Source: Thermophagus xiamenensis
GTDB lineage: Bacteria; Bacteroidota; Bacteroidia; Bacteroidales; Marinilabiliaceae
Assembly (NCBI RefSeq): GCF_900112795.1
Contig: NZ_FONA01000025.1
Coordinates: 1 to 59,233 of the forward strand
Direction: 5' to 3'
Length of the DNA stretch: 59,233 nucleotides
Shown here: one piece after another, positions 25,276-34,343 of the stretch
Position numbering within the stretch: the stretch's first letter is position 1
Layout of the letters: every line of letters begins with the position of its first letter
Position numbers and translations under genes: made by a program
The notes under the pieces: model-generated
The model's database searches: none
What the model was told of the DNA's origin: nothing
What the model saw: the letters and a program-made list of their open reading frames with translations, nothing else

Positions 25276-26934
25276 ATGTTGAAGACATTATCTATTAAGA
25301 ACTATGCTCTGATAGATCAAGCCCGTATCGATTTTGGTACGGGATTTACTGTTGTTACCGGTGAAACAGGGGCCGGTAAATCAATTATGCTTGGTGCTTT
25401 GGGGTTGGTTTTAGGCCAACGAAGTGATGTTTCCGTTATTGGAAATAAAGAGAGTAAATGTGTTATTGAAGCTGTATTTGATATTTCAAAATATAACTTA
25501 AATACTCTTTTTCAAGAAGAAGATGTTGATTTTGAGGAAGAAACAATATTGCGTCGTGAAATTTTACCATCCGGGAAATCACGTGCATTTGTTAATGATA
25601 CACCTGTTAATCTTAACTTTCTTAAAGCTCTTTCTGATAGATTGATAGATATTCATTCTCAACATCAAAACCTTCTTTTGGGAGATAATTATTTTCAACT
25701 AAATGTTGTCGATACTATTGCTGGAAATTCTGATGAGCGAAAGCTTTATCTTGAAGCTTACAATAACTATAAAAGGTTAATTTCCGAAAAGAAAAATCTG
25801 GAAGAACTCAATGCCCGCCAAAAAGAAGATCAAGATTACTGGGAATTTCAGCTTAAGCAACTTGAAGAGGCCAATTTAAAAGAGGGTGAGCAGTCCGAAC
25901 TGGAAATGGAGTTGGAGCAACTATCACATGTCGAGGAAATTAAATCGGCTCTTTCATTGGCTGCTCTAACTTTGTATGAGCGGGAAGAACCAATGGTGCA
26001 GGAATTGTATCGTTTAGTGGAAGAATTTAGAAAGATAGCCTCTTATTTATCTAACGGTGAGGAATTATTAAACCGTCTTGAATCTTCCTATATTGAACTG
26101 AAAGATATTGCCGAAGAGGTCACCGAGCGTGGGGCAGAGGTAGAATATGACCCTGCTCGCTTAACTTTAGTTCAGGAGCGCTTAGACTTAATCTATTCTT
26201 TGCAGCAAAAACATCATGTCGATACTGTCGAAGATTTATTGAAAATTCAATCTGAGTTATCTGACCGATTGGAAAAGCTGGCTTCTTTTGAAGAAGAGCT
26301 TAATCGACTGGAACAAGAAATTAATCAGGCAAAAAGTCATCTGGATGAGTGTGCCAATCGATTAACACAAAGTCGGGAAAAAGTTTTTCCTTTAATTGAA
26401 AAGACTATCCAAACCCAACTTAGGGAGCTGGGAATGCCCAATGCAAGATTTTCTTTAAAAAATGAGTTCGAGAAAGATTATGGACCTAATGGCCGGGACA
26501 AAATCTCATTTTTGTTCTCCGCCAATAAAAATAGCGAACTTACTGATATACCCAAAGTAGCTTCAGGCGGTGAGATATCCAGAGTTATGCTTTGTATAAA
26601 AGCTTTGTTGTCTTCAGCTAAAGGATTACCTACTATTATTTTTGATGAGATTGATACAGGTGTTTCCGGTGAAATAGCTGATCGGATGGGACGTATTATG
26701 AAAGAAATGTCTCAAAATATTCAAGTTATCAGTATAACCCACCTTCCTCAAATCGCCGGTAAAGGACATCACCACTTGAAAGTTTTTAAAACTGAAACCG
26801 AGCGGCAAACCATTTCCTCTGTTAAATTGTTAAGTCATGAGGAGCGACTTACTGAAATTGCCAGCATGCTTAGTGGTGCCAGCGTATCAGAAGCCGCTCT
26901 CGAAAATGCAAGATTGTTACTGGAAAATTCTTAA
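25276..26934 (+). CDS. recN: DNA repair ATPase RecN
   Basis: SMC-like ATPase acting in double-strand-break repair. The ABC-type head is split by a long coiled coil: Walker A GETGAGKS at residues 29-36, Q-loop region IHSQHQNLLLG, helical arms ~155-370 (LEELNARQKEDQDYWEFQLK and onward), signature ASGGEISRVM near 428 and Walker B TIIFDEIDTGVSGEIADRMG near 452, then ITHLPQIAGKGHHHLKV (H-loop). 552 residues, full length. Last gene of the bamD block. Confidence 0.96.
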   Translation: MLKTLSIKNYALIDQARIDFGTGFTVVTGETGAGKSIMLGALGLVLGQRSDVSVIGNKESKCVIEAVFDISKYNLNTLFQEEDVDFEEETILRREILPSGKSRAFVNDTPVNLNFLKALSDRLIDIHSQHQNLLLGDNYFQLNVVDTIAGNSDERKLYLEAYNNYKRLISEKKNLEELNARQKEDQDYWEFQLKQLEEANLKEGEQSELEMELEQLSHVEEIKSALSLAALTLYEREEPMVQELYRLVEEFRKIASYLSNGEELLNRLESSYIELKDIAEEVTERGAEVEYDPARLTLVQERLDLIYSLQQKHHVDTVEDLLKIQSELSDRLEKLASFEEELNRLEQEINQAKSHLDECANRLTQSREKVFPLIEKTIQTQLRELGMPNARFSLKNEFEKDYGPNGRDKISFLFSANKNSELTDIPKVASGGEISRVMLCIKALLSSAKGLPTIIFDEIDTGVSGEIADRMGRIMKEMSQNIQVISITHLPQIAGKGHHHLKVFKTETERQTISSVKLLSHEERLTEIASMLSGASVSEAALENARLLLENS

Positions 26935-27098
26935 TCCTAATTTCTCTTCTATTGTCGGTAGGTTAACATTCTAATAACATAAATTAATTATTTTTCTTGT
27001 TGTGTTAAGTGCTTGTGAGTGAGGTGTATGTTGTTGTTTTTAATTAGAATTGATAAAAAGAAGAGGTCGCCGGCTTTTATGCTCAAACAATTTTACAA

Positions 27099-27106
27099 TA
27101 TATTTG
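27099..27106 (+). promoter_or_regulatory. putative -7 element (TATATTTG) of fabI
   Basis: Matches TAnnTTTG and lies 103 bp before the fabI start, implying a ~95-nt leader. No convincing -33 box. Confidence 0.5.
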
Positions 27107-27209
27107 CAGCCTAATACCCAAAGAGAAAAAAACGCTTTTTGGCCTTTTGGTGGCATTTGCCCAATAAGTTTTGTAATTTTTATGACAATTCTATAACAAC
27201 TATACCAAT

Positions 27210-28055
27210 ATGGGAAATAACTTGTTAAAAGGAAAAAGAGGGATAATTTTCGGAGCCCTCAACGACATGTCTATTGCTTGGAAAGTTGCAGAAATGGCTA
27301 AGGAAGAAGGTGCAACCTTTACCTTGTCAAATACGCATGTGGCATGCCGCATGGGTGAAGTGGTCAATCTGGCAAAAAAAACCGATTCCGAGCTGATCCC
27401 TGCTGATGCAACAAATGTTGAAGACCTGGAAAATGTTTTCAAGAAATCGATGGAAGTTCTTGGAGGCAAAATTGATTTTGTACTCCATTCCATTGGTATG
27501 TCTCTTAATGTTCGGAAAAAAAGGGTATATCACGATTTGGATTACAACTACCTTCAAAAAACACTGGATATATCGGCCATTTCATTTCACAAAATGTTGC
27601 AGGTGGCATTTAAATTGGATGCCTTTAATGAGTGGGCTTCCGTCCTGGCTTTGTCATACGTGGCCGCACAACGAACTTTATATGGATACAATGACATGGC
27701 TGATGCCAAAGCTTTATTAGAATCTATCGCACGAAGTTTTGGATATATCTTGGGCAGGGAGAAAAAAGTGAGAGTTAATACTATCAGTCAGTCACCTACT
27801 ATCACTACGGCAGGAAGTGGCGTTAAAGGTTTTGACGGATTGATGGATTTTGCCGACCGAATGTCGCCTTTAGGCAATGCCAACGCTGAAGATTGTGCAA
27901 GATATTGTATGGTGATGTTCTCTGATTATACCAGAAAAGTTACCATGCAAAATCTATATCATGACGGTGGCTTCTCCAGCATGGGGATGAGTATGAGAGC
28001 AATGAAACAATACAACAAAAGTTTTGATACGGGGGACGTCGACGATATGTATTAA
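27210..28055 (+). CDS. fabI: enoyl-[acyl-carrier-protein] reductase (NADH)
   Basis: Last reduction of each fatty-acid elongation cycle; a short-chain dehydrogenase/reductase of the FabI type. The nucleotide-binding segment is FGALNDMSIAWKVAEMAKEE, FabI-like rather than the usual TGxxxGxG. The FabI triad pattern is Tyr150, Tyr160 and Lys167 (Y-x6-K in YNDMADAK), and HSIGMS is the NAG-equivalent strand. The C-terminus from ~250 is longer than in E. coli (MKQYNKSFDTGDVDDMY). 281 residues. Monocistronic, followed by a terminator. Confidence 0.94.
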   Translation: MGNNLLKGKRGIIFGALNDMSIAWKVAEMAKEEGATFTLSNTHVACRMGEVVNLAKKTDSELIPADATNVEDLENVFKKSMEVLGGKIDFVLHSIGMSLNVRKKRVYHDLDYNYLQKTLDISAISFHKMLQVAFKLDAFNEWASVLALSYVAAQRTLYGYNDMADAKALLESIARSFGYILGREKKVRVNTISQSPTITTAGSGVKGFDGLMDFADRMSPLGNANAEDCARYCMVMFSDYTRKVTMQNLYHDGGFSSMGMSMRAMKQYNKSFDTGDVDDMY

Positions 28056-28097
28056 CGATTATCATATTCATTGTTATTGTGAGATAAACAAATATCA

Positions 28098-28130
28098 AGG
28101 CCACCCCAAATTTTTGGGAGTGGCTTTTAT
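28098..28130 (+). terminator. rho-independent terminator after fabI
   Basis: AAGGCCACCCCAAA and TTTGGGAGTGGCTT form a stem with one or two mismatches, followed by TTATTTT. Confidence 0.75.
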
Positions 28131-28251
28131 TTTAAGTATATTTGGCGCGGTTAATTTTTAACCATTTACAATATAGCCAGCGTTTTTAATTTAATTATTA
28201 GACCGAATATCTATAATTGGTAGTTGACTGATTGTTTAAATGTTAGCTTAA

Positions 28252-28259
28252 TAGTTTTG
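28252..28259 (+). promoter_or_regulatory. putative promoter of cysDN (TAGTTTTG)
   Basis: TAnnTTTG match, 45 bp before cysD. A TTG at 28232-28234 is 17 nt upstream and could be the -33 box. Confidence 0.55.
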
Positions 28260-28304
28260 ATTTTTTCGGTTGGGTTTTTTACTGAATATTAAAACAAAAG
28301 ATAA

Positions 28305-29210
28305 ATGGATAAATATCAGATTAATCATCTGAAGGAATTAGAGGCCGAATCGATTTTTGTTATACGGGAAGTTGCTGCCCAATTTGAAAATCCTGTCATG
28401 TTATTTTCCGGCGGGAAAGATTCTATTGTGATGTTTCATCTGGCCCGAAAAGCCTTTTGGCCTGCAAAGGTGCCATTCCCGTTAATGCACATCGATACAG
28501 GCCATAACTTCCCTGAAACTTTGGAATACAGGGACCGATTAATGGAAAAAACCGGAACCCGGTGTATTGTTAAGTATGTTCAGGATACTATTGATCAAGG
28601 TAAGGCTGTTGAAGAAACCGGAATAAATGCCAGCCGGAATAAAATTCAAACCATTACTTTGTTAGATGCAATAGAGGAAGAAAAATTTGATGCTGCTATG
28701 GGGGGAGGACGACGCGATGAAGAAAAAGCCAGAGCTAAAGAACGCTTCTTTTCTCACCGCGATGAGTTCGGTCAGTGGGACCCCAAAAATCAACGGCCTG
28801 AATTGTGGAATCTTTTTAACGGTAAAAAGAAAATGGGTGAACACTTTAGAGTTTTCCCCATTAGTAACTGGACAGAGATGGATGTATGGCAGTACATCTA
28901 TATGGAAAATATTGAAATGCCTTCCTTATATTTTACCCATAAGCGGGAAGTCTTCCAGCGTGATGGAATTTGGCTCGCTAAAGCACCTTTTATGCAGTTA
29001 AAAGAGGGAGAAAAAGTGGAGGTGCGTGACGTACGGTGCCGAACCATTGGAGATATGACGTGTACAGGGGTTACTTTATCTAAAGCCAATAGTATTGAGG
29101 ATATTATTAAGGAAGTTGCTGCAACACGTGTTACTGAAAGAGGCGGTCGTGCTGATGACAAACGTTCCGAATCGTCGATGGAAGACCGCAAACGCGAAGG
29201 ATATTTTTAA
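28305..29210 (+). CDS. cysD: sulfate adenylyltransferase subunit 2
   Basis: Catalytic subunit of the ATP sulfurylase that makes adenosine 5'-phosphosulfate (APS) from sulfate and ATP, driven by GTP hydrolysis in CysN. It belongs to the PP-loop ATP pyrophosphatase family: SGGKDS at residues 35-40, MHIDTGHNFPETLEYRD, MGGGRRDEEKARAKERFFSH, and RCRTIGDMTCTG near the C-terminus. 301 residues, full length. It precedes cysN by 99 bp. No APS kinase, PAPS reductase or sulfite reductase gene lies in this window, so the destination of the activated sulfate (cysteine, sulfonolipid or sulfated polysaccharide) cannot be told. Confidence 0.96.
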   Translation: MDKYQINHLKELEAESIFVIREVAAQFENPVMLFSGGKDSIVMFHLARKAFWPAKVPFPLMHIDTGHNFPETLEYRDRLMEKTGTRCIVKYVQDTIDQGKAVEETGINASRNKIQTITLLDAIEEEKFDAAMGGGRRDEEKARAKERFFSHRDEFGQWDPKNQRPELWNLFNGKKKMGEHFRVFPISNWTEMDVWQYIYMENIEMPSLYFTHKREVFQRDGIWLAKAPFMQLKEGEKVEVRDVRCRTIGDMTCTGVTLSKANSIEDIIKEVAATRVTERGGRADDKRSESSMEDRKREGYF

Positions 29211-29309
29211 TGGTATATTTTACCCGATATCCTTTAACCTGTGATCGTAAACGTATAATCTTATTTTTATTTCTTTGGAACATTACTAATTGGGATATAA
29301 TTAAAAAAA

Positions 29310-30587
29310 ATGAGTGGAAAAGATTCCGGATATTTAGATATGGAACTTTTGCGGTTCACCACTGCAGGAAGCGTGGATGACGGCAAAAGTACTCTTATAG
29401 GTCGATTATTATACGATTCAAAGGCTATCTTTGAAGATCAATTGGAAGCTATTGAAAGGGCGAGCCTCCGTACCGGAGCCGAAAACGTTAATTTGGCTTT
29501 ACTTACCGACGGCCTTAGAGCAGAACGTGAACAAGGTATTACCATTGATGTGGCATATCGCTATTTCGCCACACCCAAACGAAAATTCATCATCGCAGAT
29601 ACCCCGGGGCATATTCAGTATACCCGTAATATGGTTACCGGTGCCAGTACTGCCAATGCCGCGATCATTTTGGTCGATGCAAGACATGGTGTGCTGGAAC
29701 AAACCCGAAGGCATGCATATATCGCTTCGCTTTTACAGATTCCTCATATTATTATCTGCGTTAACAAAATGGACCTGGTGGACTATAGCGAAGAGGTTTT
29801 TGAGAACATTAAAAATGACATGGAAGATGTCGCTTCCAAATTGTCTGCTAAAGATGTTCGGTATGTTCCTATTAGTGCCTTAGTGGGGGATAATGTGGTG
29901 ACTCGTTCCGATAAAATGGATTGGTACCAGGGACCAACATTAATGTATTTATTGGAAAATATTCATATCGGAAGCGATATCAATCGTGAAGATTTCAGAT
30001 ATCCGGTGCAGTATGTAATTAGGCCTCAATCTAAAGATTATCCCGATTATAGAGGGTATGCCGGACGTATCGCGAGCGGAAGCATTAACGTGGGTGAAAC
30101 CGTTAAAGTATTACCTTCGGGTTTTACCTCTAAAGTTAAGTCTATTGACCTTTTTTCCGAAAGCTTGCCAATGGCTTTCGCGCCTCAGTCAGTCTCTATT
30201 ACTCTTGAAGATGACATCGATATTAGCAGGGGAGATATGTTGGTCAAAGAAAACAACGGACGTGGACCTAACATTGGCCAGGACATTGACCTCATGCTTT
30301 GTTGGTTTAATGAACGAAACCTGGTACCGCGTGGCAAATATCTTATCCGACATACAACTACAGAAATGCGCTGTATGGTTACCGATGTTGAGTATAAGAT
30401 GAATATAAATACCCTGGAAAAAGATTATGATGATTTGAAAATTGGAATGAATGATATCGCCAGGGTACATTTACGAACTACGAAACCCTTGTTTTACGAT
30501 TCTTATAATGTTAACCGAACAACCGGTAGCATCATCCTTATAGATGAAGGCACCAATGAAACCGTGGCTGCCGGAATGATTGTTTAG
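29310..30587 (+). CDS. cysN: sulfate adenylyltransferase subunit 1 (GTPase)
   Basis: EF-Tu-like GTPase partner of CysD. G1 GSVDDGKST at residues 20-28, G3 DTPGHIQYTRNM from residue 97, G4 NKMD at 152-155, then two beta-barrel domains (RPQSKDYPDYRGYAGRIASG and RTTKPLFYDSYNVNRTTGSI). 425 residues; it ends after the second barrel, so the CysC (APS kinase) domain fused in some bacteria is absent. Followed by a good terminator. Confidence 0.96.
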   Translation: MSGKDSGYLDMELLRFTTAGSVDDGKSTLIGRLLYDSKAIFEDQLEAIERASLRTGAENVNLALLTDGLRAEREQGITIDVAYRYFATPKRKFIIADTPGHIQYTRNMVTGASTANAAIILVDARHGVLEQTRRHAYIASLLQIPHIIICVNKMDLVDYSEEVFENIKNDMEDVASKLSAKDVRYVPISALVGDNVVTRSDKMDWYQGPTLMYLLENIHIGSDINREDFRYPVQYVIRPQSKDYPDYRGYAGRIASGSINVGETVKVLPSGFTSKVKSIDLFSESLPMAFAPQSVSITLEDDIDISRGDMLVKENNGRGPNIGQDIDLMLCWFNERNLVPRGKYLIRHTTTEMRCMVTDVEYKMNINTLEKDYDDLKIGMNDIARVHLRTTKPLFYDSYNVNRTTGSIILIDEGTNETVAAGMIV

Positions 30588-30609
30588 GCATATTTCTCAC
30601 ATCAAAAAT

Positions 30610-30646
30610 ACCGTCAATTTCAGTTTGTGGAGTTGGCGGTTTTTTT
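30610..30646 (+). terminator. rho-independent terminator after cysN
   Basis: ACCGTCAA (30610-30617) pairs with TTGGCGGT (30633-30640), 8 bp with one G-U, followed by a T-run. Confidence 0.8.
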
Positions 30647-30774
30647 ATGCTATTCCCTTTTGCTATAGTCCCTATTATCGTTGGCTGTAAGCTCTTAATA
30701 CAAAAAAATAATTACCTCAGACCTAAAATATCTTATTTAACAGGGTACTCTCGTTTTCGAGGCAGGCAAAGTTA

Positions 30775-30820
30775 AAACCGGAAAACTATTTTGGTTTTTT
30801 AAGTTTTCGGTTTACTTTTG
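30775..30820 (+). promoter_or_regulatory. tetR promoter inside an inverted repeat (probable autoregulatory operator)
   Basis: TTTG (30790-30793), a 19-nt spacer and TACTTTTG (30813-30820) form a near-ideal Bacteroidota promoter. It is framed by inverted arms AAACCGGAAAAC (30775-30786) and GTTTTCGGTTT (30803-30813), equal except for one extra G. The right arm touches the -7 box. An operator here would let a TetR dimer block its own promoter. Confidence 0.7.
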
Positions 30821-30840
30821 AGTCGCGAAAAATAATTTGG

Positions 30841-31467
30841 ATGGATACTAGGGAGAAAATATTAAGAAGGGCTAGTCAGTTATTTTTCACGCGAGGCATT
30901 AAGCATGTCACTATGGACGAGTTGGCTATGGAGGTAGGCGTATCAAAGCGAACGATTTATGAAGTTTTTAAAGATAAATATGACCTTCTTCAAGCATCCA
31001 TCCATTTCTTTCAGAATGAGCGTGAACAGCTTCTGAAGAATATAATTGACCATTCTGAGAATGTTATTGATAGCATTGTAAGGATGTTGAATTTGGGGCT
31101 TGAAAGCACCAAACTGGTGACCCCTATTTATTTACATGAGCTTAAGAAGTTTTATCCTGAAGTGTGGGATGAAACCATTCGCAAAAGTCGCGAATCTTCG
31201 CACGATAAACTGCAAAAGTTATTGGATAGAGGGAAACAGGAGGGGGTATTCCGTGACGATATCAATTCTCGTTTGGTGGCTCGGATTTTTTATGAACAAA
31301 TGTTTTTGGTGCACAATAAAGATATTTTCCCTGAAGAGGAGTTCCCCACCAAAGAATTGTACGAAAATATCTTCTTGAATTTCGCCAGAGGTATATGCAC
31401 TTTAAAAGGCTTAAAAATGCTTGAAGAATTATTGACCGACCCTAAAACTAACAGATTTGGATTGTAA
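30841..31467 (+). CDS. TetR/AcrR-family transcriptional regulator
   Basis: 208 residues. The N-terminal helix-turn-helix is canonical: ILRRASQLFFTRGIKHVTMD then ELAMEVGVSKRTIYEVFKDK (residues ~27-46). The rest is the all-helical ligand-binding and dimerisation domain. It directly precedes the TolC-adaptor-pump genes of RND system 2 in the same direction and is probably their ligand-responsive repressor. Own promoter overlaps an inverted repeat. Ligand unknown. Confidence 0.93.
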   Translation: MDTREKILRRASQLFFTRGIKHVTMDELAMEVGVSKRTIYEVFKDKYDLLQASIHFFQNEREQLLKNIIDHSENVIDSIVRMLNLGLESTKLVTPIYLHELKKFYPEVWDETIRKSRESSHDKLQKLLDRGKQEGVFRDDINSRLVARIFYEQMFLVHNKDIFPEEEFPTKELYENIFLNFARGICTLKGLKMLEELLTDPKTNRFGL

Positions 31468-31529
31468 GAAGGGAAAAGTCTTTATAAATGCAACTAACAG
31501 GATGTTCCAATCTTATGCTACCAAAAACA

Positions 31530-31767
31530 GGCACAAGTATGGTGACTTTTGTTACAAAAGAACTTGTATAAAAGTACATAGGCAGAAATTGCCCTGACAG
31601 GAGGCAGCAGAAGTTTTTAGTGATTTTTGAAAAGGCGTTCGTGGTGGGTCAACAGGCAGTATACTTTAGTGTCGAGTGGGACTATTGACTAAATAACTAA
31701 TCACTAAAGACTAATCTTTATAATCAAAACAAAACTTAATTCGATTTGAAGAATAAAAGAAAAGGCT
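31530..31767 (+). repeat. degenerate long repeat unit upstream of tolC (copy E)
   Basis: Weak match to the long unit: CACAAGTATGGTGAC, TTGTTACAAAAGAACTTGTATAAAA, GGCAGAAATTGCCC, then CTAATCACTAAAGACTAATC heptamers. The left ATG is lost and the right end (AAATTTTATACGG) is not recognisable before the tolC start. It fills the 300-bp gap between tetR and tolC. Confidence 0.55.
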
Positions 31768-33159
31768 ATGAAAATGGTATGCAAAAGGACGATTTTGGGG
31801 CTTTTGAGTTTTATACTTACTCTATTTCCCTTAACGGTAAACGCACAGGTTTCAGAGGTTAATGATACTTTGGTTCTTACATTAGAGAAATCTATAGAAA
31901 TTGCCTTATCTGAAAATCCTACCATTAAAGTTGCCGATAAAGAAATTAAAAGGGTCGATTATTCTCGTAAAGAGGCTTGGTCAAACCTTATTCCTTCGGT
32001 CGTTGCCTCCGGGAGTTACAGCCGTAATGTCAGAAAACCGGTAATGTTTTTACCCGAAGATATGTCGGCAGGTTTTGGTGGAAAAAATACCATTGAGATA
32101 GGTTACGATAACAGTTATTCTGCCAGTGTCAGTGCTTCCATGCCGCTTTTTAATCTATCCCTATTTAGAAATATCCAGATGACAGAGGTGGAAATGAAAA
32201 GCGCACTGGAAAAAGCTCGTCAATCGAGAATTAATATGATTAACGAAGTCGAAAAAGCATATTTTAACTGTTTGCTTGCCAACGATTCATATAATGTGCT
32301 GCATCGTAGCCTGCAAAATGCTAAAGAAAACTATAACAGCATCCAACGTATGTATAAGCAAGGTGCTGCTGCCGAATATGATGTTATCCGTTCCGATGTT
32401 CAGGTCCGAAATATTGAACCTTCACTTACCCAGGCTGCCAATAGTCGTGAAATGGCTGTTTTAATGCTCAAAATCTTATTAGGTCTTGATAATGATGTCC
32501 CCATTAAATTTGCTCAAGACCTTTCAACTTTTAACGAGTTAATTGATAATATGCCGGAGAAACCACTTCTGGATATTTCCAATAATCCTGATGTTAGACA
32601 ACTGGACATCCAGAAAATGTTAATTGATAAACAATTCGATTTAACACGCGCTACGCGCTATCCTACGCTATCTGCTTTTCTTAGATATCAGTTTCAGACC
32701 GAAGCTAACGATTTTGAATTTAATGAATATCAGTGGGTTAAACCTGTGGTGGCAGGGGTTCAGCTACAAATTCCGATTTTCAGTGGTTTTGCCAAACGGT
32801 ATCAGGAAAAGCAGTTGGCAGTGAGCAAGGAACAACTTTCCTTTCAGAGAGAGGATTTGGAGCGTCAGGTAGCAGTTTCCGTTCTGAATGCTTATCGTTC
32901 TATGGAGGCAGCTCTCGATAAGATTGAATCGGCAAAAGCGGCTGTTTACCAGGCTCAAAGAGGTTATGATATTGCCCAAAAGAGATATCAAACCGGGGCT
33001 GGAACGTTGCTTGAACTAAATGATGCCGAAGTGGCACTTACTCAAGCTCGGCTTAACCTTAACCAGGCCAGGTATGATTTTCTTACCGCTCATGCTGAAT
33101 ATGAGAAAAATTTAGGCATTAAGATCGATGCAAATTCTTTCTTAATTCCTGAAGATTAA
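31768..33159 (+). CDS. TolC-family outer-membrane channel, system 2
   Basis: 463 residues with a signal peptide (ILGLLSFILTLFPLTVNA) and the duplicated OEP domain: LTLEKSIEIALSENPTIKVA begins repeat 1, PVVAGVQLQIPIFSGFAKRY and QKRYQTGAGTLLELNDAEVA belong to repeat 2. Forms the outer-membrane conduit of RND system 2. The order tetR-tolC-adaptor-pump is the common Bacteroidota arrangement. Only ~30% or less similarity by eye to the system 1 channel. Confidence 0.94.
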   Translation: MKMVCKRTILGLLSFILTLFPLTVNAQVSEVNDTLVLTLEKSIEIALSENPTIKVADKEIKRVDYSRKEAWSNLIPSVVASGSYSRNVRKPVMFLPEDMSAGFGGKNTIEIGYDNSYSASVSASMPLFNLSLFRNIQMTEVEMKSALEKARQSRINMINEVEKAYFNCLLANDSYNVLHRSLQNAKENYNSIQRMYKQGAAAEYDVIRSDVQVRNIEPSLTQAANSREMAVLMLKILLGLDNDVPIKFAQDLSTFNELIDNMPEKPLLDISNNPDVRQLDIQKMLIDKQFDLTRATRYPTLSAFLRYQFQTEANDFEFNEYQWVKPVVAGVQLQIPIFSGFAKRYQEKQLAVSKEQLSFQREDLERQVAVSVLNAYRSMEAALDKIESAKAAVYQAQRGYDIAQKRYQTGAGTLLELNDAEVALTQARLNLNQARYDFLTAHAEYEKNLGIKIDANSFLIPED

Positions 33160-33254
33160 GTATTTGCTTACTGCTTTTTACCGGTTATTCAGAATATTTT
33201 ATATCCGGATTTTAATGATAGTTATAATATCCTTAATATAAATATTGTAGAGTG

Positions 33255-34292
33255 ATGAAAATTAAAAGGTATTATCATATTAATTTCTTCCGTACAGCTA
33301 TTTTGATGCTTAGTATGATTGCCTGTGGTGGCCCTAAAGATGTTAATCAGGATTCTTCGGACAGTGGCACCAGAAAGGTTAAAACTGCTTTTTCGAAACT
33401 TCAGAACGTGGAACAGGACCTGGATTTTACAGGTAATGTAGAACCCTTTGAACAGTATACCATAAGTCCTGCTTTGCAGCTTCGCATTAAGAAAATTTAT
33501 GTGGATGTGGGCGATAGGGTCAAAAAAGGTCAACTACTGGTACAAATGGATCCTTCTCAACTGATTCAAACAAAGGCACAACTAAATAATCTTGAGAAAG
33601 AATATGCTCGTTTGGATACTCTTTTTCGTACAGGTAGTGTTTCTGAACAACAATTAGAACAGATTAAAACAGAGCTTGATGTACTTCGGGCCAATTATCA
33701 AAATCTTCAGGAAAACACAAGGCTTGTGGCACCGGGAAATGGCATTGTCACAGCCCGTAATTTTGAAGATGGTGACATGTACAACATGGCATTGGGGAAA
33801 GGCATTCTTACCGTGATGCAAATAAATCCCGTACAGGTCAATCTTAATATACCGGAACGTTATTATCCTTCTGTGCATAAAGGAATGCCTGTATCGCTTC
33901 GACTGGATGTTTATCCCGATACCATATTCCGGGGAACCGTTCATTTGAAATATCCGGCTTTAAATTCTGGTAGCAGAACATTTACGGTGGAGACATTATT
34001 CCCAAACCGTCAGGAGTTAATTCGTCCGGGAATGTTTGGCCGCATTAATATTGTATTTGAGACCCTCGAGCGGGTTACCGTACCCGATTTGGCCGTTCAA
34101 AAGCAACAGGGCACCGATGATTATTTTGTTTTTGTTGTAAACAATGGCAGGGTAAATCGAAAAGAGGTCAAAATAGGAAAGCATGTGGGAGAATATTTTG
34201 AAGTTATTCAGGGATTAGATGTCGGAGAAGAAGTAGTTGTTGAGGGCCTTGCCGGGCTTTTGGATGGTGCCAAAGTCGACGTAATTGAATAA
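33255..34292 (+). CDS. RND periplasmic adaptor lipoprotein, system 2
   Basis: About 345 residues. Signal peptide with lipobox LSMIAC, so the adaptor is lipid-anchored rather than membrane-spanning as in system 1. Lipoyl half 1 (LRIKKIYVDVGDRVKKGQLL), a short coiled-coil hairpin (LNNLEKEYARLDTLFRTGSV) and lipoyl half 2 (NTRLVAPGNGIVTARNFEDG) are followed by a beta-barrel domain and the membrane-proximal domain (GLDVGEEVVVEGLAGLLDGA). A GTG at 33252 is possible, but the ATG at 33255 gives the better signal peptide. Second gene after tolC. Confidence 0.93.
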   Translation: MKIKRYYHINFFRTAILMLSMIACGGPKDVNQDSSDSGTRKVKTAFSKLQNVEQDLDFTGNVEPFEQYTISPALQLRIKKIYVDVGDRVKKGQLLVQMDPSQLIQTKAQLNNLEKEYARLDTLFRTGSVSEQQLEQIKTELDVLRANYQNLQENTRLVAPGNGIVTARNFEDGDMYNMALGKGILTVMQINPVQVNLNIPERYYPSVHKGMPVSLRLDVYPDTIFRGTVHLKYPALNSGSRTFTVETLFPNRQELIRPGMFGRINIVFETLERVTVPDLAVQKQQGTDDYFVFVVNNGRVNRKEVKIGKHVGEYFEVIQGLDVGEEVVVEGLAGLLDGAKVDVIE

Positions 34293-34343
34293 GTTAATGT
34301 GTTTTGTTTATTAAGTTGTTGTGTAATCGATAATTAGTAGACG

